Assembly (NCBI GenBank): GCA_017506865.1
Contig: JAFCMP010000045.1
Span: 248,001-312,000, forward strand
Reading direction: 5' to 3'
DNA: 64,000 nt
From: Tribonema minus
Lineage: Eukaryota > Sar > Xanthophyceae > Tribonematales > Tribonemataceae
The first letter of the stretch is position 1, and each line of letters opens with the position of its first letter. The notes under the pieces are model-generated. The model was not told the origin of the DNA. It saw nothing but the letters and a program-made list of their open reading frames with translations, and did no database searches. This document shows, in pieces, positions 11,837-24,300 of this stretch. A program made the translations under genes and the position numbers.

Positions 11837-12024
11837 GTTGGCAACGATGCTGTCGTGCCCCGTGGGCGGCAGCGTCCCCCCGAGCGTCGGTTCCTCTGTC
11901 TCAAAGGCGGTGCCCACAACCACCGGCAGACAAACATGACGCGCCAGCGCGCGGCGCCGCCGCCGCCACCGCCCCCGGATGACACGGGCGCAATGCGCTC
12001 TGAGAGCTCTGCGTAGTCGTGAGA
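11837..12024 (-). pseudogene. PARP-A exon 7 with lost acceptor and 1-bp deletion
   Basis: PARP-B has ...gcacag before TCTCACGAC; PARP-A has ...gtgctg at the same place, so the AG dinucleotide is gone. Downstream, the segment after V-M-F-V-C has 17 bases where PARP-B has 18, shifting VVVGTAFETEEPTL into another frame. A seven-glycine insertion (gcggcg run at 11950-11975) is in frame and is not itself a lesion. Nearby alternative AGs do not restore frame. Confidence 0.8.
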
Positions 12025-14354
12025 CAGCACAGATTGCAGGAGGGCGCAGAGATGTAGCGACATGAGTTTGAGAGCACATATTTAGAACAAAGATGCTCGG
12101 CGAGCAGTGACAGAGACCGCAGGAAATTCGGGTGCAGAGAGCCCTGTCCAATGTCGCCATTGCCTGGTTGCTGTGCAAGTTTTTGGGGAATGTACGCAGC
12201 GCACGCCAGGTGCGGCGAGCGCTGCACAAAGCTCATTATCGTATCTGGTAGAACCGCAGGCTGTTAAAGTACGCGCGTAGCAAAATGAATGCCAAGTGGT
12301 GCCCCGCTGACTGTACGCAGCGCCATGGCACCGCCATGCCAAGAACGACGCGCACTGCCCATTTGGGGTGTTGTTATGGCTGTCAAAAATGGGCTACAGT
12401 GGGTGCACGTACAGGCTAGCTGCACTGCGGAGCCAAGCAGCGTGGCGCTATCGCGTGACATGCTGCAGAGCAGCTTGCGTCAGCGCTGACAAAGCGGTCA
12501 TGCAGTGCAGAGTCACGTCGGGCCAGCAACTGCGCAGCCGTGCGTGTCATGCGCGTGCCGGTTGCCACGCCCGTTTGCGCACGTTCCACGCACAGCAGCG
12601 GTAGCCAGGCGCTTGAAACCGGCAGCACTGACTGCAGGCTTTGGGCGTTGAGTAATGCGCTCTCTACGCGCAGCCTTCATCAAAGTGACTGCAGCCCCCC
12701 CCCCCCCCCCACCCCCGAGCCACGTCGGCAATGCTCACCTTGCCGGAGATGCTGGAGAAGTAGAGGCCGCGGCCGTAGCGCAAGTTGAACTTGGTGCGCT
12801 GCGCGGTCGCGCCGGAGTACTCCATCAGGAAGCCGTGCGTGCAGATGCCGCATACGGCGCAGTTGTGGCCGCCGCTGCGGCGGTGAGTGAAGGAGGAGGA
12901 GCGCGAGCGCATGTGGCAGCATGCCATCAGTAGACATCCTACAAAGATCTTCATTGGGGAGAATGCTGTTGAAGGGCAGCCCATGACCCCTGCGATTGCC
13001 GCATATTCTCCAGTGTAGAAGTATGATGCGGGCAAGTCATGTCGGCATGATTGTGTGCAACACGAGGCAGGGGCGCACTGCGCACAGGTAACGAAGCGCT
13101 GCGGGTAGCGCGTGATGGGAGAGTCACTGACTGCACATCTGGTAAATTCTTCAAGACGCTCTGAGCATCACCGAGAAAAGCAAGAAGTGTTGTTTGGCGC
13201 CCGAAGTGACAACCAGGTGAAGCGACCACTGACTTTCGAAATAGTGTTTAGCAAGACCAGGCAAACAACTTTGTTCGTCAGCGCCGCTCTCCCAGACCCA
13301 TCATTAAGGCTGCTAAAGAAGTTGCAAAACATCGAATCTCACTGCAACGAGGATCTGTGCATGTCTGAGTACACAAGTGAGAAGCAGTTGGCGACTGAAT
13401 TGACCGCCCAGCGGAGAAGACATTGAGACGCTGCCACTCTGCGCGCGCAAAACTCATTGCCACATCGCGCCCGCCCTTGAGGTTGACAAAGCTTAAGCGA
13501 TTGGTGCGGCAAGCACGCCGCGTCATCTGACGGTGTCATGCCTAAGATCAAAGCTGTCGTGTTGTACTAATACTATAGAACTATGCAATAAATTATCTTT
13601 TCTAAAGAAAAAGCTGATTTTTGAATTCTAAAAGTCGTGGTTTGCTCACCACGGGCCGTCCTTGAAGTTGACAAAGAAGTTGCAGTCGGCGCTGCAGCTG
13701 GTGCCGTGGAAGCGGCGGCGCACGCGGTTGCCCTTGAGCTGCTTGTACGCGTCATATGCCCTGCGCGCACGCACGCACGGCACCAGGGGGGGGGGAAGGG
13801 GGGGGGAGAGGGGTAATTTAGGGCGGCAAAACACATGTGTAGCGCTATTGACAACGAGTGGAAGCGGCGCACGCGGTTGCCCTTCAGCTGCTTGTACGCA
13901 TCGTATGCCCTGTGGACACGCGCGGGGGCACGAGTTGGGGTCGGGCGGGGGTCGGAGAGAGGGGGAAAAGGGGGCATGCGCGTGTAACGCGGTGGCAGTG
14001 AGCTTGCATCAGAAACACAATGCTCTCTGCAGAAACGGCCTATGGGAACTTCTGTGGCCATCTCGTCTCACAGCAACGATGTTGAGGAGTGCACGGCTTT
14101 CATGGATCATTTCTTTTGTCTTCACTTGCCGTGACACTTTGCCTCCACCAAAGCCGTCTGGCGGACACAGTGCATCTTGGGGTGAGGCTCAGGCGGCGAC
14201 AGCGCGCGCGAGACCTCTGGCCTGGCCGCAATCGATTTGACCCCAGCATGCATCAGGGGTTGCGCAGCATTGTACCTGGCGCGGCAACTGAGGCGCAAAG
14301 TGCGATCGCCGGAGTGCTGCTGCATGCATGAAATGAGCGCTGACTCTCCTTCCT

Positions 14355-14660
14355 CGGCCCTCACCTGAACATGCGGTCCAAACACTCGACCTCAAATGCA
14401 AGCGACGCTGATCGAAGCGCTGCCGTGAGTGCGTCAAGCGCGCTGCCTCACCTGAACACACGGTCCAAGCACCTGACCTTACACGCAAACGACGCCGAGA
14501 CGCACTGCTGTGAGTACGTTGAGCGCTGCCTCACCTGAAGACGTGGTCCGGCACCTTGACTTCGAAGACGCTGACGACGCTCGGCTCGATTGCAAACAAC
14601 GCCAATCGGAGCACTGCTGTAAGTACGTCGAGCGCTGCCTCACACCCAACGCGCGCTCAC
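14355..14660 (-). repeat. Array of copies of the 3' edge of PARP-A exon 4
   Basis: About four units of 75-95 bp resembling the exon end (F-K-V-K-V-P-D-H-x-F-R) with donor gtgagg/gtgagc and the adjoining intron gcagcgctc. The same array type follows exon 4 of PARP-B at 48690-49470, at larger copy number. Confidence 0.8.
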
Positions 14661-15714
14661 CTGAACATGTGGTCCGGCACCTTGACCTTGAAGACGCGGA
14701 CGACGCTCGGCGGCGCGCCGGGCTTGGTCCACTTGCTCAGGAACTGCTCGCGCACGGGCGCAAAGTCGGCGTGCGTGCGCGTCAGCACGCTCAGCTGGAA
14801 GCCTGTGTCCGCGCTTCCGACGGCGTTGGGGCGAGACGTGCTGCAAAAAGGAGCAGGGGGGCGGGTAGGGGGCAGGGGGGGGGGGGGGGGGTTGAGAGCC
14901 TGCCGTGCGCACAGCACACGTGTCGGCCAGGGATCTGTGTGCTGCAGGTCTGAGGCTGATGATGGTTGTCTAAATGTTCACATGTCTGTGAAGGTGATGT
15001 TCACATATCTTCAAAGGTGCTCCTCATACACATGCCTCCGCGCCTGTCTGTGACAACGGAGCCGAGCAGGTATGTACGCATGCATGTACCGTCGTGTGCC
15101 AAATTAGGCCGGTCAGTCAAGAATCAGAAGCGTACCGGGCACCGATCCTTATTAGGCCTGGGTGTTCTTTTGGGCATGCCTTTTTAGGCCTGGTGGTAGT
15201 TTTTGTGTGGGTACCCTTCCATGGCATGCACATCATGTGGTACTTGTGAGGCACTCAAAGCACAGCATGCAAGCATCTTACCAATAAAAACTAGGAGGTG
15301 TCATGTTGTCATACTTCTAATATAAATCGATGCCCTGATTCCCAAGCTTGTGCTTAGCAATTTACAGAGCGAGATCATTGCAAAGGTCATAGACGAATTC
15401 ATGAAGATGCGCTCAGCCAGCTGCCTCCGGATAGGTCCGGGGGGTTAAATCACGCGAGACGGCAATAAGCGCATCTCTCATGACAACATTATTTAACGTA
15501 CTTCAACGAGAACTGAATTGGGGCGGGCCCAATGGGGCTCATTTACACCTCACCTCCACGAACCATGCGTCACATGAAACACACACTTCAACATTGAGAT
15601 CAACTCACACACGCAGGCGCGCTCCACCCCCGCTGCCTGGCCCAACTACTACTCAAATCACACAATACTTCAACAATCACGTCTCGGTGACCACATACTT
15701 CAACAAGTGACACT

Positions 15715-15770
15715 CACACAAAGACGCGCTCCACGCCGGCCTCCAGGATGGCCCGCGTGCCAAAACACAG
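15715..15770 (-). repeat. Copy of the 3' edge of PARP-A exon 3
   Basis: Repeats the coding end for A-G-V-E-R-V-F and the donor context (agtgacactcacac on +) about 120 bp beyond the true exon end at 15840. The homologous edge is amplified about nine times in PARP-B. Confidence 0.75.
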
Positions 15771-15839
15771 AGGTTTGTTACACGGCGCACTTCCCAGGCG
15801 CACAGGTGCAGCTGGCATACTTCAACAAGTGACACTCAC

Positions 15840-16293
15840 ACAAAGACGCGCTCCACGCCGGCGTCCAGGATGGGCCCGAGGCCCGCGCGCCTCCGCGCGC
15901 TGACGGTGGTTGAGGCTGCAGAAGTGCATCGGCTGACCCGTGTACGGGTCCAGCCACCGCGGCTTGGCGCAACCGGGCAGGCTGCAGTCGCGCGGCGCGG
16001 CTGCCGCTGCCGCTGCCGCTGCTGGTGTTGCTGGCGATGGCGCTGCCGCTGCTGCTGCCGCCGCCGCTGGCGATGGCGCTGCCGCTGCTGCTGGCGCTGG
16101 CGCTGGTGCTGCCACGGCCGCCGCCGCTGCCGCCGCGGCCGCTGCCACCGCTGCTGCCGCCGCTGGCGCCGCCGCTGCCGCCGCCGCGGCGGCGGTAGCG
16201 GCAGCAGCGCCACCACCGTCACTCAGCATCTGCGCGTGCTCGCGCGCGTGCGTGCGGCCGCAGTAGTCGTGCGCGTGGTTCGAAGTGGGGTCG
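15840..16293 (-). pseudogene. PARP-A exon 3 with long poly-Ala expansion and +1 frameshift
   Basis: 454 bp against 291 bp in PARP-B. Begins in the third Cys repeat (DPTSNHAHDYCGRTHA), runs through about 70 mostly Ala codons, then the fourth repeat CSLPGCAKPRWLDPYTGQ...HFCSLNHRQRA. The next bases contain one extra G compared with PARP-B (plus-strand C run 15882-15884), which throws L-G-P-I-L-D-A-G-V-E out of frame. Read-through would meet a TGA in exon 4. Confidence 0.8.
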
Positions 16294-16442
16294 CTGCGGG
16301 CGTGGAATGCACGATTTTGTAACGTAGGTGAGCTGGGACTGCAAATGCGCTGTGTGTAGGGGGGGAGCTGCAGCATAGGATGCGCGGATTCAAGGTCGGG
16401 TGGGCGGGTCATGTAAGTGGGTGTGATTGGGCGCACAGGCGC

Positions 16443-16468
16443 GGGGGGGGGGGGGGGGGGGGGGGGGG
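16443..16468 (+). repeat. Homopolymer run of 26 G
   Basis: Uninterrupted G run on the plus strand, that is poly-C in the transcribed sense of PARP-A, 150 bp upstream of the exon 3 acceptor. Comparable C runs precede PARP-B exons 2 and 7. Confidence 0.9.
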
Positions 16469-18582
16469 AGACATGCAAGCTCGAAAGAATCGGCAAGTGA
16501 GGCTTAATACACAGCATAGAAAATGCGCGTTTCGAATGATGCGCTTGCGCGATGCAAAGCACGGGAAACACGCGGCTGGTGCTGCAACTGCAGTGCTGCG
16601 CAGCCCGCGCATGTGCTGTTGCATCCAATGTCTACACAGCATAGCTGAGGTGGGTTAATTGTGGCAGCCCAGTTGCTGAGCATACGCGCATGGAACAGCC
16701 ACAGGCAGTGCTCACCAGCTGGTGCGCATCGGAGAACAGTCACCACACAGCGGCATAGCCGCAGAAAACTTCGGCTTTTGGGTCGGAACCCCACTGCGCT
16801 GGGTATGCTTGGCGAGCCGCAGGCAGCGAGCACAATACAGGTCAACACACGTACGCAGGCTGTCTGCCGCATTGAGATGCCGCAGTTGGTGATGCCACAC
16901 CCCACAAACCCAGAAGCATGCTCGCCAGCCAACTGAAGAGGTGCGGCTCACACACTACGCGGTTGATGCCGCACGCGGACCGTGACAGAGCATGCAATGT
17001 GTTCCGATTTGTATTTGCAAGTATACACTCTTCGGCTTGAAGCATAAGTATGAGCATGTGCATGGAGGGGGACATTTTCGCAGCCGCTCGCCGCGGCACT
17101 CACACGTACGCCGCGCGCGCGCAGCCCGGCAGCGCGCACTGCGGCCCGTGCGCAGCATATCCGCCGCCGCCGCCGCCGCTGCCACTGCCGCTGCGGCCAC
17201 TCAGCGCGCCCGCCTGGTACGCGTGCGCGCGGCAGCAGTAGTCGTACACGCGGCCCGTGTCGCTCTCGAAGAACACGGTCGCGCTGCAGCCCGGCAGCTT
17301 GCATTCGTGGCAGTGGCCGTGCGGCGGCGCAAGCGCGGGGATGATGCCGCGCTCAACCGCCTCGGCGGCATGCGTGCGGCCGCAGAAACCTGTGCGGGGG
17401 GAACAGGGGGGCGCGGGGGCGCGGGGGGCGGGGGGGGGGGGGGGGGAGGGGGGTGGACGGGGGTCACGGTGATTGGTCAGAGGTTTGTGTGTGCCACTGG
17501 CAGTTCAATGAGTGCGTATTGCTGCTCCCACAGCTAGCTGGCGTGCAAGCGTGCGACCGCAGAAGCCTGTCGGGGGGACAAGGGGGGGGTGGGGGTGGGG
17601 TGTGTGGAGATGCTCCCAGATGTTTTGTTCTGGGTCTTTCAAATTGACGCTGCGCGGGAGCTCGATCAGCGCGTTTTTTGCTGCTCCCTCACGGCGCCGC
17701 TGCGTGATGGCGTCGCGCGTGCAGCTCTGAAAGTCTGTGAAATGCGCAGGCAGAAGTTGCACAGCCGGTAGATGGCGGTGGCAAGATCACAACGCCAGCG
17801 TGGTGGTTCGCCGCGATATGGTGAACGCAGCGCCGCCTGGGCGCGTCAACTGCCTCTGCACAGAGTTGCCGCATGCATTACTGCTGGCGAAGCGGCCGGC
17901 GTCATGCAGCACAGCGTGCAGATGCATACGTTTGCAATAACCACCAAAGAAGTAGGTGTTTACTGTGGCAACTGCGCATGGCCCTCAGGGGCCGCGTGAA
18001 GCCGCCGCACCCGCTTGCTCACGCTGCCAGAGTCAATTCAAAGGCGCAATGCTGCTCCTGGTGCATCCAGAGGCCCTGCTTCAAGTTCAAAGTGGCAAGT
18101 CTTGCTGTGGGGCGTGGCTTACTGTTGCCACATCCCAAGGCAGCCTGCGCTGCTGATAACATCAATGGAACATCAGTGGCTGCAGCAGCGGCACGTGCAG
18201 CAGGAGGTCCGCTGCATGTGCGGTGGTCGCCCTGCATGCCATATCGTGACAAAGTGCACGCTGGATACTGCCACGAGTTTGTGAGCATGTCGCCACACTT
18301 ACACACTCGCAGGGCATATAAAATGAAGCTCGGCCCTCAAATCTCCAGATGTACTAGGAGGAGGTCTGTCCCTAATCGTGATTCCCGGATATCGCACGTC
18401 GCATCTCCTGCCGCCCATGCGCATGCGCCCGGCGTAGTCGTAGCTCGGAGATCCCCCTACACCTGTTGCTACAGCTGATTTGTTTCGGTTCTTTGAAATG
18501 CTACTTTACAGCAAAGAGCTTGGCAAGACGAAGCGTGTCTCAAGTGTTTCAGGTGTGCTGCAAAGCTGAAACCGAGGCTTAC

Positions 18583-18679
18583 CATGCACAATACCCCCCG
18601 ATTCATAGCAGGACCTGAAGCATCCTGGCAGAGCGCAGGTCCTAGCGCTGTCGAAGCTGCCGGCGCGTGCACAGGCCAT
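18583..18679 (-). pseudogene. PARP-A exon 1 (start codon and first Cys pair)
   Basis: 97 bp, the same length as PARP-B exon 1. ATG at 18677-18679, then CALPGCFRSCYESGGIVH before gtaagc. Exon 1 itself carries no lesion. Confidence 0.75.
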
Positions 18680-21379
18680 GCTTAAGCTGCTCGCAGTAGC
18701 CGCAATACCAATGGTGACTGATCAGGGCAACACTTGAAGAAGGTGGTCCCGTGACCAAGAGAGCCTGAAGTTGGCAACTTCGTCTTCGTGGACGGCAGCG
18801 GCAGCCTAGCGACAGAGCAGTTGTGGAGTTTGGCCTCTGGCCTCCGGCAATGCACCATGAGATGTTTCCCGGGCGGTGAAAGCCCGCTGGGTAGAGGAAA
18901 CACACCAAGTGTTGTTGACCGCTATGTAGCAGCATACACACCAAGTGTTGTTGACCGCTATGTACGCAGCATCGCATTTGCTTTCGGCTCTGCCAGTCGC
19001 ACTTCGGCGTTAGTGCAGGACTAACTGCGCTGAGAGGTAGAGTTGTTGAAGGCGCTGTATCTCTCGTCATGGCTTATGGTAGCTGCGGACGGCCGACATC
19101 GGACCGCTAGAAGTGTGCCAAGTCTCCTCTTGACTTCCGATCGGTGTCGCCATCAGTTTGCAAGCCCCATAACGATCATATGACTACAATACACCAGCAG
19201 AGCCAATACTGCAAGCAACAACGCTCCAAGCATTCGCTGACTACTGTAGCTCCCTTCACCGCAGAACCGCGTCGGGCCGCAAGATTGACATCATAATGAT
19301 TCTGCAGCAATAATGTGCAGCATGCCGAGTTGTGTAAGCCAAATGTGATTATCCGGCTTCTTCATAAAACAAGTGAGAGCTTGATCACTGAAGAGCCGCG
19401 ACTGTCATGGTACAGCGTCAAAGCAAAACAGGCACAGGCTCCCCATGACACCAGCTGCGGTTCTTTGGCCACACACCCGTGGCCACTGGTGGCAAAGTCA
19501 ACACAACTTCAAGTTGTTGGACACAAGCAACAATTCTCAAGCACTCCTTTATCGGCAAATGCACCTGGACATTGATAGAACAGTCTTTTGCTCTTGGGCT
19601 GCAATCTTTGTGGATGTGAAAACATGTCATTTGAGGCTGCTCTCGGGCAGCGCTGCGTGCACTTCTGCTGCCTCACCTGCCAGGAGAGCCGACCTCCGCG
19701 TAGATGCATTCTACGTTGCCTTGCCTTGTGCGGCCGCTGCAGTCGCCTAACGCTGCTCGGTGCTGGTGCGTCAACTGCCTTCCCCGATGCAACACGTGTC
19801 TAGCGTTAGTGAGCGAGTTTTCCACTGTTTGAATCTGGGATGGGGGGGTTCGGGGGAGGGTTATTGAACCCCCGGCGAGCCGGGGAGGGCTGGCGACCAG
19901 CTGATGCTGGCTGAGTCACGCAAGTGCTGGTAACCTCCGACGAGTGCACAGCGCAGGCTCTGCCAAGAAACGCTTCAGGCTGCTACTTGGCTGCGAGGCC
20001 AGCCACATTGCGACAGCAGGCGTGCCCAAAACACCGGGTCTTGCTACAGTACTGAGCGCACAAGCCCCTCTGCATGCAGTCTTGCGCTGAGTAACTGGCC
20101 ATCAACGCACCGCAGGTCGTGAACACATCGTCAACGCCCTGTACAATGCTGCTGATCATGGATCATGCAGGACCTGCAACACAGTAGGACAATCACTAGA
20201 ACCAGCAGCGGCGGTGGCGGCAGCGGCAGCAGCAACAGCAGCAGACAGAATATGCGGAGCAATGTGAACAAGTGTACGCCATTGATAAGAGTCTTATTCC
20301 AGTGTGCATACAAGCTCAATGACACACGGCCTGCATGTACTTAAGGACGGACGGACTTGTATTTTCTCCTTTTTCAAACGGCCTGCATGTACTTCTTGTT
20401 GATTCTCGCTCCAGGCGCGAAAAAGCCCAGATGAACGGTATCTGAGCTTGCTGTACAAAATCTACATGTCGTGTCACAGTCTGAAAGTGTCTCGTGTGAC
20501 AGCTCGCAGGCCTATAGGCTTTGCCTACAAGTATTATTACATGCACTTTTATCCGCGAGCGAAGCTCGCAGCAGGGGCCCCTGGCCTTGCCAGCAGAGCG
20601 AGATGGATTCTGCCATGTGCTTGTGACTTGTACGCCTTCTCTGAGCCAGTGGCACAATCATGGAGGCTTGTGTCTACTTGAGGGCCATCTGCCCACTGGC
20701 TAATCACCTGATGGCAACCTTCAGGGCCTGGCGTGGTGCCTGATTGCCACACATCTCAAGCTGTGCAATGGCAGGCTGATGAAGTCTATCAAAAACAATT
20801 GGGTGAAGCAACCATACACCTGCACGCACAATTTTGCAGTACATTGTATGGCAAAGGGGGCATCACCTAGGCTGTACTTGCACGTCTCAGATTGATGTAT
20901 GTGCTCTGGCAGTGGCACTTGATGAGAGCGCAGTCGCAGCTCATGTGCTCATTGCAGGACATGATGTCATTAGCTCGCTCGTCTCTTTCATCAATTCCAC
21001 ATGCAGCACACACAGAATCGCCTTGTTCACTTGTGGCAAAGCAGATGTCAACACATGTGCACACCACAGCAGTGCACAACAGGACCGATGCAGCGCGGCA
21101 ATCGTCAGCACTTGTGTGTTTCTGTTGTTAAGGTCACGCGCCCAGCTGTTGTGCACGCAACGCATCTCGTTACCTGTACGACACAATACCTGTACGACAG
21201 AAGTGTGGTGCAGGTACCAAGGTACGTTGCATCAACCACACCTGGGCGCGCGCAAATCCACCGTCGTTGCCGTAGTTTAAGCAATTGCAGCATGTCTATG
21301 TACCCTCCCAAAGCGCTCTATGAGCACGGCTTGTGATGGGCCAGGTCCAGTAGCCGCAGCCGCAGACAGGCAATGCGAC
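18680..21379. other. Intergenic region upstream of PARP-A and downstream of PUS7
   Basis: No gene recognised on either strand. Contains a G/C-rich inverted repeat near 19850-19890, a GCA/GCG-like repeat at 20200-20245 and a truncated family E element at 20402-20505. PARP-A is transcribed leftward from it, and PUS7 ends into it. Confidence 0.5.
20402..20505 (+). mobile_element. Truncated family E interspersed repeat
   Basis: Begins attctcgctccaggcgcgaaaaagcccag and keeps agcttgctgtac-aaaatctacatgtcgtgtcacagtctgaaagtgtctcg in pieces, then loses similarity before the 3' end seen at 59848-59990. Confidence 0.7.
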
Positions 21380-24300
21380 TTATGCATCTAGCGCTGCAGC
21401 AGCAGCACCACCAACACCACCACCAGCAGCAGCAGCAACAGCAGCAGCAACAGCAGCAGCACTGTAGTCTGCTGTCCGTGCCAGGTGCGAAATCAGCGTG
21501 GTGGCATAACTAGACGGCGGCAGGCTGAAGGACAGTGTGACGCTGCCTGCGCCGCTGTCGCCGCCGCCTGGGCAGTTGGTGTCGGCATCGCGAATGGACG
21601 ATGTGGCGGCATCATCTTGGTACGCGTCGGCATCCTCTGCAGCAGCAGCAGTGCTCGGCGTAGCGGCTGCCTGCTCGAACGATGGCAATCGGGCAAGCGC
21701 AACTCATCAGCAGTGGTTGAGGTAACAGGTTGAACACACACACAGCACAACTTGAAATGAGCAAGGAAGGCCTTTTTGTTGTCTTGGTGCATTATAATGA
21801 GTATACAGGTTGAACACGCAGCACAATTTGAAATGAGCCATTTTTGTTGCAATGTGAGGTTACAGGTTGAACATGCAGCAACTTGAACTGAGCCAGGAAT
21901 GCCACCTTGTTATATTTGTTGCATTCTGAAGTAACTCGTGGAGTTCGTCCGTTGCACGCATTCAGCGGCCATGCCTGTGCTATCTCAACCCATCCAGATT
22001 TTTTGCAATGAAGAAACAGGCACAGGGTGGAAACTGTGCTTTCAAGGATGAGCATACGAACTGTGTACTGTCAACTTCTTGTGAATACAACATTAATGTG
22101 CTCTAAACACACATCAATACCTTGCAGTACCCCAGTGAAATATGCTGTACCTACCTGGAAGTGCTGGTGCAACCAGCCCTCGATGCCACTTGAGCGCTGA
22201 CTTGAAGTTTGCGGTGGCGCACCGGCCCCTCGCGCAACCGCAATCTCCTCTGGCTTGACAATGAGGTGGCGATAGGCGCCCATCAGCGTGAAGTCACTCT
22301 GCGGGTGTCCATCTAGCTGCAAAAGGGGAACAGGCGCATGGAATAGAATGTGAAGCTTTTGCGGAGAGACTCAGGGAAGCAGCAGTGCAGTGCCATCACT
22401 TGTTGTCTGGCTCAGGCCAACCACACGAGGCACGTAGCTGAAGCAGAGATCTAGCTGGTAGGCAACACATCATCGTGAAGTCACTCTATGCGTGACCATC
22501 CAACTGCAAAAAAAGGCCAGTGCGTCAAGGCGTGACAACACGGCTGACTCAGAGGCTGCGTCGCTGAGATGGACGCGGGTTCTGTGATGTTTGCGTGCGG
22601 TGTGTACCATTGCGGCACATCTCGGCACTGGTACGGCGCAGTGCCATTGCAATGCATCTTGGCACCTATTTGACACTGTGTTGTGCAGGTGCCCAGATGC
22701 ACTGCATCAATGACACATGGTTGTATGAGTGCCATGATGCATCGCACCAAAAACACCTGGGCGCCCAGCAGGCTTCTTGAAGCTCATGCACTTATGCACA
22801 AGGTGCCAAACATGCCCTGGCTGCCAAGCCGGGCGGCGGCTGATTCGCGTATATGCTGCGCTCACAGTGTCCATACCCGCCTACAGCATAGCGCAACATC
22901 GCTTCGAAGGTGCCAGCCAGCGCCTGCAGCACATCGCTCATGAGCTGACGCCATTCCAGCGACGCGGCAACGCATCGAGCTAAGGAAAACACAACGATAC
23001 CGCCTGCAGCATCGCTAGCGCAGGCCAAGGCGCAATGCTCAGTGGCGACATCAGTGGCATGGCACCTATGCGACTGCAGGCATGCAGTTTGCTTTCCTTC
23101 ACAATTTTGTTGCTCGTGAATGTGTGTTGAGGTGAGTCGCATTGCTGTCAGTTTCAGCCGCACGGCAAAAACAACTCGCGCAACTGGTCAACGCCGTCGC
23201 AGGCAATGTGTCTTGTGTGCCGCTGCTGTGCAGCCGCCGTCACTTCATGCCTGCATTCATCAGGACATGCTACATGCCCCATCAGACATGCGCTGCCAGA
23301 ATCTACACACAGCCAGCGCTAGGTATGACCATCGGCAGCGGCGGCCAAGACACAAAGGCGATGCCTCAAGCGCAGCCGCTGGGGCCCCAGGGACTTGCAG
23401 TAATGATGAGAGAGCTACATAGTGCATGCGCGGCACTCGCGCACGCGTGCCAGCGCAACGGACAAATGAGATAATTAGGATTAGCATCAGCGACTCACCA
23501 CCGTCTCGTGCACGCCGTCGGCGTACCTGCAGCGGCGATGGCGAAGGAGGCAGCGGGGTGGCAGTCAGAGGTGGCAGCGTGTGAGACAAGGTGGCGCAAG
23601 CATTGACAGGCAAAAGGAAACCAGCGCCTTCACCCCACAAGCAGCTCAGCGGTTCCAAGATACTGGGATGATTTGAAACGAGAGGCAAACTAGGAGGTGG
23701 TTGGTTATGCTGTGCAGTCCATGCAAGTAGAGTATTCTTATCAACCATTGCTGCAAGACGCCGCAAACAACTTCACGTTTGAGAAGGAGAGGATCACAGT
23801 GTAATACAGCGTCACCTCGCGACACCCCACTTGCATGCCACCACTGCTTACCCCCAGGGACATCGGGCATGAGTGCTCTGTGCTGACGCGTGCTCTGTGC
23901 CCAGATAAATGTGGCATTCACGGGTGCGCTGTGTGGTGCGCACCGCATCACTCCCCGGATCGCAGCTGATGCATTGAGCGGCACACGCTATTTCCAACAT
24001 TGTGTGCATTGGCGGCGCACACATTAGCGGACTGCAGCGAGCGTGAATGCTACTTTCACTCTGTGCTAACGAGCCTGGTTGCGGCGCTGCCCTTGTCCGT
24101 GCTAGTTTGAGACGGCAGAAGATAAAGATGGGGCAGTCCACGGCATGCCACAAAGTGCCCCCCCAGGGTACCCTATGTGCACTGCAGCGTGCACAGTTTA
24201 TACTTCGAAGTAGAAGTATGCCCTTTGTATGCCTCATTTTGAAGTATAAGTATGCATATATGTGCACTGCACCAGTGCGGTTTATGAATTTTGTGCATCT

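Larger units (their letters stand above)
11315..18679 (-). pseudogene. PARP-A: Cys-rich repeat/PARP-like gene, decayed paralogue of PARP-B
   Basis: Eight exons matching PARP-B one for one: 18583-18679, 17104-17389, 15840-16293, 14661-14840, 13650-13760, 12739-12874, 11837-12024, 11315-11410 (stop TGA at 11315-11317). Encodes the same C-x4-C...C-x3-H repeats, a longer poly-Ala linker and the PARP core RFHGTSC / LRYGRGLYFSSISGK / YDELVVYCNEAA. Three lesions: a +1 base insertion in exon 3 (15875-15884) just after the fourth repeat, loss of the AG acceptor of exon 7 (TG at 12025-12026), and a 1-base deletion in exon 7 (11911-11928). Exons 1, 4, 5, 6 and 8 have the same lengths as in PARP-B except for length changes in 2, 3 and 7. 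The two frameshifts lie in homopolymer-like runs and could be sequencing errors; the lost acceptor could not. Most likely a pseudogene. Confidence 0.8.

Noticed and set aside
11189-12016. 275-codon open frame on +
   Set aside because: Antisense to PARP-A exons 7 and 8; no domain, and the coding pattern follows the minus strand.
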